From positions 1-32,427 of the forward strand of contig JAZKZE010000002.1 in assembly GCA_045612485.1 (NCBI GenBank): a DNA stretch of 32,427 nt. The letters run 5' to 3'. This document shows positions 8,140 to 16,041 of the stretch, one piece after another; position 1 is the stretch's first letter, and each line of letters opens with the position of its first letter. Made by a program: the position numbers and the translations under genes. The stretch is from RGIG5327 sp045612485. GTDB taxonomy: Bacteria; Verrucomicrobiota; Lentisphaeria; Victivallales; UBA1829. The notes below the pieces were generated by a model. It made no database searches. It was given only the letters and a program-made list of their open reading frames with translations, and was not told the origin of the DNA.

Positions 8140-11073
8140 ATGCCGATGGATTTCAGTTATTATTACGATTTTGCCAATGAATCGAAAATAAAAGAGTGGA
8201 AAAAAAGTTTTCTTCCCAACAGTACAGATATGCTCTGGGAAGGGATAGTTACCCTGCCGGGGGAAAAGGAGATCTCTTATCCTTATGTGGCACTCTGGCC
8301 GGATCATTTGACCATTCATGAGATCAACGGCAGAAAAGCAGGAGATGTATCCCGTTCCCTTTATATCGGCAACCGTCAAGGAAGAAAAGCTTTGTCTCTT
8401 CTTCTCTCCGGCGGGGAAAATACAGTAAAAGTTGTTTTGAGTATTCCCGCGAACCGGGAAGAGGATCTCTATGGGGAATATACCTTTGAAATGGGATTTG
8501 TCCCTGATTTTGCCCAAGAGGAAAAAACCCTTCCATATCAGGCAAAGGTTCCTGCTGCTGAACCCCTTACCGTAAAAAAAGCCACATGGAAAGAGGATCT
8601 TTCCGGTACCCCCGGGGCAGGCAGAATGATGACGCCGGGAAGATTCGGTTTTGCCAAAGGCGACGGACTTCTGGATTACGGAATAAGTTCCTTCGGTCTT
8701 GTGGACAAGATGTATTTATGCGGACACCCCAAACACCCTGCCCCCTACCGCTGGGGATATTGTGTTCTTCCGGGTGAGGAAAAGGCGCACTATTCTTCAG
8801 ATGACTTGAAAAAATATGGCGATGAGATCAAAATAAATCAGCTTTCCGCCTCCTGGAGATCCCAGGATGTACTTCTGGAATATTCTCTGGGTTCTCCGGG
8901 CTTATATGTAACAAGTGCCGCCAAAGATATGAGATTATCCCAGCTGGAATTTGCCGGAAGTCCCCAATATGTCATGACTTCCGGTTCCGTTACGGATCTG
9001 GCAAGTTTCGATCCTTCCACCATGAAAGAAAATTTCCTTCTGCTTTTCGGCGCAAGGGAATATGTGGAAGTCCCCATCCTTGTCCTTCTGGATAAAAAGC
9101 CGGAAAAACTGGAATTTACTTATAAAGGCAACCGTGTAAGTTCCATTACATTTAAAGGCTGTCATCAGATGATCACTTCCACCCCCTTCGGCCTGGAAGT
9201 CCTTGATCCTGCAACGCCTTCCGATACAGGATTCCTCAAAGAAGCTCTTGCAAGAGCAAAATTCTGGAGCAGGGCACTTCTTGCATTCCCGTATGAGTGT
9301 ACCGATTATTTCCATATTGATGAGGAAAATCAGCTCTGCCGTATCACCCAGAAATTTACTCATAAAATTTTCTGCGACAAGTGGAACACAGTCCCCCTGA
9401 AACTTGCCCCCTACCCACCGGCGGCAGTTTTAAGCGGCAGAGGAGAATTCGATCCTGCGGCAAGGGATTTGAAATTCCCCACGAAATACGGCGATTTCCT
9501 TGCCGTGGAGGGGGAATACTCTTCCTATACCATCCCCCTCATGCCTGATGAGATCCGTTTTGTACCGGAAACAGAAGGCGGAAAAGCGGCGGAAAGACTG
9601 CAAAATGAATTAAAGGAATTTTTTGACTTCCAGAATCATTTTCCGGATAATTTCCGTTCCTATGCCTATATCGGTTCTTCTCTGGAAAGATGGGGTTTTG
9701 CGGCAATGCTCCCATACTTCATGCCGGAGGAATACAGGGCACTTCTTGCGGAAAAAGCCGGAAAAAGTCTTGTAAACACCTGCGATCCGGATAGTTCCTA
9801 CACCTGTCTTCTTACAGAACACCCCTACTTGTATAAAATGGAAGGTCATCCCTATCAGAGGATCATTGATTACTACTACGGTCCCCGGATGCTGCGTAAA
9901 GAAATGAAAAATTTCTACCACAGAAAAGAACCCTTTACCGGTGTGGAATATGTGATATGCTATCTCAATGTAGGCTGGGTGCGGCAGAACAGGAACTATA
10001 CAGATAAGGATATAAGCAATAATCCCATGCCTTATTTTGAAAATGACTGGGGACTGGGAATCTCTTTCTATACTCTTTACACCTGCGCCCTTGCTTCCGG
10101 GGATTTCAGTCAGATCCGGAAACACTGGAAGAGTCTGAAAAAGATGTATGAATATCTGGATCTTTATCACGACTGGGCGTGTTTGAGTGCAGGCTACTCT
10201 GAACGGGGGACAGTATGGTGTGAAGGAGCCAACTATGGAGCCTATTCCGCCTTCCCCCGTCTGGCAAAAGCCGTGGGGGATGAGGAGGCATATAACTACG
10301 GTCAATATCTTGCGGCAAAGGAACTTGCCTTGCGTATGGCTGTTTACCGTTCCTCCCAGAACTATTTCTGCAAATGTTATAAAGTTCCGCCCTTCGGTAT
10401 CACGAAAGCCTTCCGGGAAGAGGAGGGACCGTTCCTCCAGTTCCAGGGGGTTCCCAATGAACTGGATCATGACCGGTTGAGAGTGGCTCAATTACATACC
10501 TATCTTACGGAAGGGGCGTTTCCGGAACTTCTGCGGCATTACCGGATGCTGCTTCCGGAAGAACACCGAGATCTCATGGAACGGTATCTTGCCCAGATGC
10601 TGGATCCGGAAAGAAATAAAATCAAATATTTCTGGAGCAGGGAACTTGCCCCCACCATGATCTTACTGGATCTTGCGGATGATCCAACTTATCCCGCAGA
10701 CAAATTACTGGAAGCGTATGAAAAGGCAGATAAAATGGATTGTCTGATCAGACAGTGCCGGGACATCGGAACATTCTCCACCTTCCATCCGGAAGGGTTG
10801 TATCCGGCAATGATCCTGGCTCATCTGGAAGCAAGAAAATCCCCCATTCTTCTGGAACACTGGGAGGATATGCAGATAAAGAAAGCTCTTTACACAAAAG
10901 AGGGCAAACTCATTATCCATTACGCAATTACAGGGGAAAATCCTCTTCTTGTCTGCCGTTTGAAAAACGGTGCAGAAGTGAAAAATACCACACTTGCAGC
11001 AGAGGAAAAGAAGAATAAACTCTTCTTCCGTCCGGAAATAAAAGAAGATCAGATAGAAATAACATTTCAATAA
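8140..11073 (+). CDS. large protein of unknown function, possible (alpha/alpha)6 glycoside-active enzyme
   Basis: A 977-aa protein, or 982 aa if the ATG at 8125 is used. That ATG is only one base from an AAGGAG sequence, whereas the ATG at 8140 has a GGAG at 9 bases. I do not recognise a named family. The first 350 or so residues look beta-rich. The part from about residue 500 to 900 is helical, with repeated aromatic-rich hairpins such as ENDWGLGISFYTLYTCALASG and WCEGANYGAYSAFPRL, resembling the six-hairpin barrel of many glycosidases and lyases. There is no signal peptide or membrane segment. It lies between two families of metal-dependent hydrolase in one operon, so it probably acts on the same intracellular saccharide. 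Catalytic residues cannot be assigned. Confidence 0.7.
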   Translation: MPMDFSYYYDFANESKIKEWKKSFLPNSTDMLWEGIVTLPGEKEISYPYVALWPDHLTIHEINGRKAGDVSRSLYIGNRQGRKALSLLLSGGENTVKVVLSIPANREEDLYGEYTFEMGFVPDFAQEEKTLPYQAKVPAAEPLTVKKATWKEDLSGTPGAGRMMTPGRFGFAKGDGLLDYGISSFGLVDKMYLCGHPKHPAPYRWGYCVLPGEEKAHYSSDDLKKYGDEIKINQLSASWRSQDVLLEYSLGSPGLYVTSAAKDMRLSQLEFAGSPQYVMTSGSVTDLASFDPSTMKENFLLLFGAREYVEVPILVLLDKKPEKLEFTYKGNRVSSITFKGCHQMITSTPFGLEVLDPATPSDTGFLKEALARAKFWSRALLAFPYECTDYFHIDEENQLCRITQKFTHKIFCDKWNTVPLKLAPYPPAAVLSGRGEFDPAARDLKFPTKYGDFLAVEGEYSSYTIPLMPDEIRFVPETEGGKAAERLQNELKEFFDFQNHFPDNFRSYAYIGSSLERWGFAAMLPYFMPEEYRALLAEKAGKSLVNTCDPDSSYTCLLTEHPYLYKMEGHPYQRIIDYYYGPRMLRKEMKNFYHRKEPFTGVEYVICYLNVGWVRQNRNYTDKDISNNPMPYFENDWGLGISFYTLYTCALASGDFSQIRKHWKSLKKMYEYLDLYHDWACLSAGYSERGTVWCEGANYGAYSAFPRLAKAVGDEEAYNYGQYLAAKELALRMAVYRSSQNYFCKCYKVPPFGITKAFREEEGPFLQFQGVPNELDHDRLRVAQLHTYLTEGAFPELLRHYRMLLPEEHRDLMERYLAQMLDPERNKIKYFWSRELAPTMILLDLADDPTYPADKLLEAYEKADKMDCLIRQCRDIGTFSTFHPEGLYPAMILAHLEARKSPILLEHWEDMQIKKALYTKEGKLIIHYAITGENPLLVCRLKNGAEVKNTTLAAEEKKNKLFFRPEIKEDQIEITFQ

Positions 11074-11101
11074 AGATTTTTATAAAAAAGGAGATCATGT
11101 C

Positions 11102-11968
11102 ATGGCAAGAAACATGCACAAATTTGAAGAACTCACCCCATGGGAATTCGATCAGGAAAAAGAACGGGCATCCATTATTTACATTGCAGCCGGTCCCGTG
11201 GAATACCATGAAGAGTGCAACGCATTGGGTATCGACCCCTGCAAAGGATATGAATGGTGTCTGAAAGCTGCCGAAATCACCGGCGGGATCGTATTCCCCA
11301 TGGTTCCTTTTGCTCCTGCCGGGGCAAGACCTTTCTGCGACAAGGAAAAAATGCGGGAACTTATGAAAGACCCTCACTATTCTGAATATACCCAAACCCC
11401 CCGTCTTTATCCGGGGGTATTCAGCTGCCGGGAAGTTTGTTATCCCTTGTATATGGAATTATTGGAAACCTTTGCCATTGAACACAAATTCAAACTTTGT
11501 GTATTCTTCGGGTCTCACGGACCTGCAGGTCAGATGATCAAAGATATTGTAAAAGATCATACGCAGGGCGACCACTCCAATTATACCGGAGGCTATCAGA
11601 AGATCGCAGGAGACTTCCACGGCATGACCGTTATGGCTGTCGGATCTCTGGATTACAATATGGATATTGTAAAAGAAGAGTACGAAAAACTTAAAATCGA
11701 ACGCATCAATCACGGCGGGATGTGGGAAGCTGCCATCAATTACGCCATCAATCCGGAATATTTCCAGATCGACAAACTGGATGAAACAAAATTCCGTCAG
11801 CATTACGGAACATTGGCAGATGAACACTTTGAAGGGTGTTTGCGTCCGGTAAAATCTGAATTCAGAAAACTCACCCCTGAATTTGCAAAAAAGATCTTTG
11901 ATACCACAACAGAACGCTTTGCCGCTGATGTTCTGGAAAATTATAAAAAAGTTACGCAAAAAGCATAA
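11102..11968 (+). CDS. creatininase-family metal-dependent amidohydrolase, copy 1
   Basis: A 288-aa creatininase-superfamily protein. It has E34-x-H36 and D45 in PVEYHEECNALGID, at the same residue numbers as the metal ligands of Pseudomonas creatininase. It also has a FGSHGPAG motif (136-143) in place of the common NGHGGN, and NHGGMWEAA (203-211) in place of the HAGExETS motif. The family opens cyclic amides or cleaves amide or formamide bonds with two divalent metals. The missing second Asn/Glu of the NGHGGN/GHYEN site suggests a changed substrate. The start follows AAAGGAG at 9 bases. It is nearly identical to the next gene and has no signal peptide. Confidence 0.85.
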   Translation: MARNMHKFEELTPWEFDQEKERASIIYIAAGPVEYHEECNALGIDPCKGYEWCLKAAEITGGIVFPMVPFAPAGARPFCDKEKMRELMKDPHYSEYTQTPRLYPGVFSCREVCYPLYMELLETFAIEHKFKLCVFFGSHGPAGQMIKDIVKDHTQGDHSNYTGGYQKIAGDFHGMTVMAVGSLDYNMDIVKEEYEKLKIERINHGGMWEAAINYAINPEYFQIDKLDETKFRQHYGTLADEHFEGCLRPVKSEFRKLTPEFAKKIFDTTTERFAADVLENYKKVTQKA

Positions 11969-11980
11969 GGAGATCCTGTC

Positions 11981-12847
11981 ATGGCAAGAAATATGCATAA
12001 ATTTGAGGAACTCACCCCCTGGGAATTCGATCAGGAAAAAGAAAGAGCTTCCATTATTTACATCGCCGCAGGTCCCGTGGAATACCATGAAGAGTGCAAC
12101 GCATTGGGCATCGACCCCTGCAAAGGATATGAATGGTGTCTGAAAGCTGCCGAGATCACAGGCGGGATCGTATTCCCCATGGTTCCCTTTGCCCCTGCCG
12201 GCGCAAGACCTTTCCGTTCACAGGAAGAGCTGCGGGAACGGTGGAACTGCCCTCATAAAACAGATTATACCCCTACTCCCGGACTTTATCCCGGAGTATT
12301 CAGCAGCAGGGAAGTTTGTTACCCACTCTATATGGAATTACTGGAAACCTTTGCCATTGAACACAAATTCAAACTTTGTGTATTCGTCGGTTCCCACGGG
12401 CCCGCAGGTCAGATGATCAAAGATATTGTAAAAGATCACACGCAGGGCGACCACTCCAATTATACCGGAGGCTATCAGAAGATCGCAGGAGACTTCCACG
12501 GCATGACCGTTATGGCGGTTGGTTCTCTGGATTACAATATGGATATTGTAAAAGAAGAGTACGAAAAACTTAAAATCGAACGCATCAATCACGGCGGGAT
12601 GTGGGAAGCTGCCATCAATTATGCCATCAATCCGGAATATTTCCAGATCGATAAACTGGATGAGACAAAATATCCCCAGCACTACGGAACATTGGCAGAT
12701 GAACACTTTGAAGGGTGTCTGCGTCCGGTAAAATCTGAATTCAGAAAACTCACCCCTGAATTTGCAAAAAAGATCTTTGATACCACAACAGAACGCTTTG
12801 CCGCCGATGTTCTGGAAAATTATAAAAAAGTTACGCAAAAAGCATAA
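11981..12847 (+). CDS. creatininase-family metal-dependent amidohydrolase, copy 2
   Basis: A 288-aa protein, 12 bp after copy 1 and identical to it in most of its length at both protein and DNA level. Nearly all differences fall in residues 79-101, with a few single changes elsewhere: Cys109 to Ser, Phe136 to Val, and KFRQ to KYPQ near residue 238. All predicted metal-site residues are kept. This points to a recent tandem duplication, or homogenisation by gene conversion, with one segment allowed or selected to diverge. In this fold the segment lies between the N-terminal metal motif and the central strand, where loops commonly shape the active-site entrance, so the two copies may differ in substrate. 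This last point is inference. Confidence 0.85.
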   Translation: MARNMHKFEELTPWEFDQEKERASIIYIAAGPVEYHEECNALGIDPCKGYEWCLKAAEITGGIVFPMVPFAPAGARPFRSQEELRERWNCPHKTDYTPTPGLYPGVFSSREVCYPLYMELLETFAIEHKFKLCVFVGSHGPAGQMIKDIVKDHTQGDHSNYTGGYQKIAGDFHGMTVMAVGSLDYNMDIVKEEYEKLKIERINHGGMWEAAINYAINPEYFQIDKLDETKYPQHYGTLADEHFEGCLRPVKSEFRKLTPEFAKKIFDTTTERFAADVLENYKKVTQKA

Positions 12848-12865
12848 CAAAAAAAGGAGACGATC

Positions 12866-13732
12866 ATGGCAAGAAATATGCACAAATTTGAGGACATAAC
12901 TCCTATTGAATTCGATCAGGAAAAAGAACGGGCATCCATTATCTATGTGGCGGCAGGGCCTGTGGAATACCATGAAGAGTGCAACGCATTGGGCATCGAC
13001 CCCTGTAAAGCCTATGACTGGTGTTTGAAAGCTGCGGAAATCACCGGCGGGATCGTCTATCCCATGCTGCCCATTGCCCCCTCCGGAATGTATCCTTCTT
13101 CAAGTAAGGAAAAACTTCAGGAAGCTATGAAAAATGTGAAATTCGGCGAATATACCAGAACTCCGCTTGTTTATCCGGGAGTTTTCACCAGCGGGGAACT
13201 TTGCAAAGCATTGTATCTGGAACTTCTGGAAACATTTGTTCTGGAACACAAGTTCAAAATGTGCGTCTTTTTCGGTGGGCACGGGCCTGCGGCGGATATG
13301 ATCAAACATATTGTTGCAGAAGAAAATCCTTCTCTGGAGATCCCGAAAGGACACAAACCTTTCTATGGGGATTTCCGGGGAATGAAAATTATGGCAGTTG
13401 GTTCTCTTGACTATAATATCCAGTATGTCATCAAAGCCTATGAAGATATGAAAATTGCCCGTATCGGTCATGGAGGATTGTGGGAAACCGCCATCAACTA
13501 TGCGGTCAATCCGGAATATTTCCATCCGGAATATCTGGATGAAACCAAATATCCCCAGCACTACGGAGCATTGGCTGAAGAATTTTTTGAAGGATGCGTG
13601 CGTCCATACAAAAAAGAGATCGCTAAATTCACTCCGGAATTTGCAAAAGCTCTCTACGATCATACGGTAAAGAATTTTGCCGCCGACGTGAAAGCAAAAT
13701 ACCAGTCCATACTGGACAGTGAAGGGAAATAA
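12866..13732 (+). CDS. creatininase-family metal-dependent amidohydrolase, copy 3
   Basis: A third 288-aa paralogue that starts with the same MARNMHKFE and keeps E34-x-H36 and D45 in an identical PVEYHEECNALGID motif. It has FGGHGPAA in place of FGSHGPAG and GHGGLWETA in place of NHGGMWEAA, both closer to the general creatininase pattern. It has diverged much further than copies 1 and 2, notably after residue 140, where the DHTQGDHSNYTGG stretch is replaced. The ribosome site is AAAAGGAG. It is followed by the beta-helix gene with only one base between stop and start, so the two are likely coupled in translation. Confidence 0.85.
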   Translation: MARNMHKFEDITPIEFDQEKERASIIYVAAGPVEYHEECNALGIDPCKAYDWCLKAAEITGGIVYPMLPIAPSGMYPSSSKEKLQEAMKNVKFGEYTRTPLVYPGVFTSGELCKALYLELLETFVLEHKFKMCVFFGGHGPAADMIKHIVAEENPSLEIPKGHKPFYGDFRGMKIMAVGSLDYNIQYVIKAYEDMKIARIGHGGLWETAINYAVNPEYFHPEYLDETKYPQHYGALAEEFFEGCVRPYKKEIAKFTPEFAKALYDHTVKNFAADVKAKYQSILDSEGK

Positions 13733-13733
13733 G

Positions 13734-14972
13734 ATGAGTTACATTGACCCCAACAATTTCACAGGAAGCGACATTGAAAAAATCAATGCTGCTGTCCTTG
13801 CCGCACAGAAAGAAGATGGTGTTGTCCGTATCGGAAGACGGAAAGCGGATGACGGAAGAAATTTCTGGCTGATCGATTCTGCCATCCTTCTTCCGGAAAA
13901 TACCACACTTATCGTATCAAATACAAAGATCAAACTCTCTGACATTTCCCGGGATAATTTTGTAAGAAGTGCCAACTGTATCGTGGGCAACAAGGAAATT
14001 CCTTTTCTGGAAAATATCCATATCATCGGGGAAGGCAATGCCATTTTTGAAGGTGCGGATCACCCCCGTGCCACAGGAGATGGCGGGAAGACTCTTACCA
14101 TTGGAAGGCTGAACCCCTACCCGCCCACTGTCAACTGGAGTTGCCGCCCCACTTACGGAACGGATGCCGGAAAAGAAGGGGAATGTCAGAAAGGCGATTG
14201 GCGGAATATCGGAATACTGCTTGTAAAAGTAAAGGATTTTTCCATCCGCAATATCACAGTACGCAATGCCCATTGCTGGGGGATCAGTCTGGAATACTGC
14301 CGCAGCGGCCTTGTGCGGGACATCCAGTTTGAGGAAAAAGAGTATGTGATGATCGACGGTTATCTGGAACGGGGACTCAACCGTGACGGTCTGGATCTGC
14401 GGCGGGGATGCCGGGATATTTCCATTGAAAATATTACAGGGTATTCCGGAGATGACCTTATCGCTCTTACAGCCATCGCCCCGGTCAACAGAAACAGGGA
14501 ACCGGGAATGTACGGCAGTACGGAATTTTACGCTGCACCGGAAGACGTGCGGGAAGATGATGTATTCAATATTTCCATCAACAATGTCCGCGGTCACTCT
14601 TCCGGAGGATATTTTGTGGTGCGTTTTCTGAACCAGCGGGGAGTAAGGATGTACAATATCCAGCTGAGCAATGTGCTGGATACTGCCCCGGAAGAACTTT
14701 CCGGCTTTGCGGCAGTAAAGATCGGCGATCCTGCGTACGGCGGAGCTGCAGCTCCGGGGGAAACGTTTAATTTCCGTATAAGCGGCATCCAGACCCACGC
14801 CTGCCGGGCTGTGCTTTTCGGTGCCCCCCTGCAGGATTCCATGATTTCAGATATACTTTATTACCAGAAGATGAAAAGCAGAAATATCATCGGTTATCAC
14901 GGATGCAGCGTAAGAAGTTTGAACCGTGTGACTTTCAACAATATTGTCAGTGTGGACAGAACAAAAATGTAA
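13734..14972 (+). CDS. GH28-like right-handed beta-helix protein
   Basis: A 412-aa protein that begins like many GH28/pectate-lyase-superfamily members, with an N-terminal helix before the beta-helix. The core repeats carry the family landmarks NRDGLD (about 216-221, compare NTDG of polygalacturonase) and YSGDDLIAL (about 237-245, the paired Asp), followed by GHSSGG (compare the catalytic GHG). The family hydrolyses galacturonic acid or related links. The changed third motif makes the exact activity uncertain. There is no signal peptide, which is unusual for GH28 and implies action on an imported oligosaccharide. The ATG at 13734 follows AAGGG at 7 bases. An upstream in-frame GTG at 13719 lies inside the preceding gene and is rejected. 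Confidence 0.75.
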   Translation: MSYIDPNNFTGSDIEKINAAVLAAQKEDGVVRIGRRKADDGRNFWLIDSAILLPENTTLIVSNTKIKLSDISRDNFVRSANCIVGNKEIPFLENIHIIGEGNAIFEGADHPRATGDGGKTLTIGRLNPYPPTVNWSCRPTYGTDAGKEGECQKGDWRNIGILLVKVKDFSIRNITVRNAHCWGISLEYCRSGLVRDIQFEEKEYVMIDGYLERGLNRDGLDLRRGCRDISIENITGYSGDDLIALTAIAPVNRNREPGMYGSTEFYAAPEDVREDDVFNISINNVRGHSSGGYFVVRFLNQRGVRMYNIQLSNVLDTAPEELSGFAAVKIGDPAYGGAAAPGETFNFRISGIQTHACRAVLFGAPLQDSMISDILYYQKMKSRNIIGYHGCSVRSLNRVTFNNIVSVDRTKM

Positions 14973-14994
14973 AAGACGGAAACAGAATAAAAAT

Positions 14995-15056
14995 ATGCCG
15001 GAAAACAGGAAAAAACAGCAAAAAAAATCTGAAATTTTTGTTTTCCGGCATTTCAG
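14995..15056. repeat. 12-bp inverted repeat with an overlapping alternative stem
   Basis: ATGCCGGAAAAC at 14995-15006 is the exact reverse complement of 15040-15051. Inside the loop, CTGAAAT at 15029-15035 can instead pair with ATTTCAG at 15050-15056, and the two stems share two bases, so they are mutually exclusive. No T-run follows, so it is not a classical terminator. It lies in the 154-bp gap between the beta-helix gene and the pilin-like gene and would be in the leader of the latter. A further TGAAAAA/TTTTTCA hairpin follows near 15061-15079. Confidence 0.6.
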
Positions 15057-15126
15057 GGACTTGAAAAATCATTTTTCATACGGTAAGTTACGCAATAGAA
15101 AAGGTCAAAAAAATAAGGAGAAAAAA

Positions 15127-15876
15127 ATGAAAAAAATCCAAAGAAAAAGTAGTTTTACCCTTATTGAATTGCTTGTAGTTATTGCAATTATCGCTATCCT
15201 TGCCGGAATGCTTCTTCCCGCATTAAACAATGCAAGGAGAACGGCAATGGGATCTCAATGTCTCAATAATATCCGGCAGTTATATTTACACCTTATCCTT
15301 TATTCCGAAAGTTATAAAGAGTGGACATACGGGGATGCGATAAATGAGTACCGCAGTCCCAGCACCCAGCTGCAACGGTATGACTGGGCATTGGCACATC
15401 TGGGTTTTCTGCCTCCCTCATATTCCGCAAGCATGAATGCCAGAAAGCTGATGCAGTGTCCCGTTGCCCAGAGATGGTATCCCTGGGAAGACGGCGGCAG
15501 GGATAATAATAACAGAACTTGCAATTTTTCCGTCTGCTCATGGCTGGGAGACCCTGTACCCAACAGTTCCTTTAAAGGAAAATGGACATGGTCCGGAGAT
15601 AAAAATGGCGGATTTTTCAAGCCTTCCACTTCAAAAAATCCCTCCTATCTTCATTTTGCCCATTGCACCCAGAGTTATTCCTCCTCCTATCCTTATGGAT
15701 GGCATGGCAACGGAAGAAGTCAGAGTACTTTTCTTTTTGTTGCAGGCAATGCAAGACTTTTTGACATTATGAAGGAAAGGAACCCCAATATCGTTTCCAT
15801 TGACCCCAAAAGCGGAGCATACAAAAATTATAATACGGTAAGAAGTTACCCCTGTAATGATCAGACTAAAAGATAA
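15127..15876 (+). CDS. prepilin-type N-terminal domain protein (pseudopilin-like)
   Basis: A 249-aa protein with a basic leader (MKKIQRKSS), then FTLIELLVV and an alanine/isoleucine-rich helix (residues 10-31) ending in MLLPALNNAR. This is the type IV pilin/type II pseudopilin N-terminus with Glu at position +5. The residue before the Phe is Ser where prepilin peptidase usually needs Gly. The remaining 210 residues form a soluble domain rich in Trp and Tyr. Its C-terminal STFLFVAGNARLF resembles the H-x9-DG processing motif of Planctomycete and Lentisphaerae proteins, but with Ala for Asp. Such proteins are numerous in this group and their roles are poorly known. The start is chosen for the AAGGAG just upstream. 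Confidence 0.85.
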   Translation: MKKIQRKSSFTLIELLVVIAIIAILAGMLLPALNNARRTAMGSQCLNNIRQLYLHLILYSESYKEWTYGDAINEYRSPSTQLQRYDWALAHLGFLPPSYSASMNARKLMQCPVAQRWYPWEDGGRDNNNRTCNFSVCSWLGDPVPNSSFKGKWTWSGDKNGGFFKPSTSKNPSYLHFAHCTQSYSSSYPYGWHGNGRSQSTFLFVAGNARLFDIMKERNPNIVSIDPKSGAYKNYNTVRSYPCNDQTKR

Positions 15877-16041
15877 GAAAACTCCAAGATTGTTTTTCCC
15901 GTTTTTTTTTGATTATTTCAGCCTTTCCGGAATAATTTCCTTCTTTCTTGTAAAATACCCGGTATTGCATATTGCAATATTCAGAATCCGGATTAAATTT
16001 ATCTGATAAAATATATATTCAAATATGAAAGAAGGTCACTT
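15877..16041 (+). promoter_or_regulatory. promoter region with palindromic operator candidates
   Basis: TATTGCA (15963-15969) and TGCAATA (15973-15979) form a perfect 7-bp inverted repeat with a 3-base spacer. A possible promoter overlaps it: TTGCAA at 15972-15977, 16 bases, TAAATT at 15994-15999. A second short palindrome, TTTATC-T-GATAAA, lies at 15998-16010. AGAAGG at 16029-16034 is the ribosome site. The large beta-helix gene therefore probably has its own regulated promoter. Confidence 0.4.

Noticed and set aside
7351..8517. Antisense open frame of 388 codons across the copy 2/977-aa gene junction
   Set aside because: It overlaps two well-supported plus-strand genes and is a shadow frame.
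11102..13732. CRISPR or tandem-repeat array
   Set aside because: The repetition here is three paralogous genes, not short spaced repeats. No CRISPR-like repeat was seen elsewhere.
14944..15126. Longer reading of the pilin-like gene starting at 14944
   Set aside because: It would place 61 polar residues before the pilin leader and overlap the GH28-like gene. The ATG at 15127 has AAGGAG upstream.
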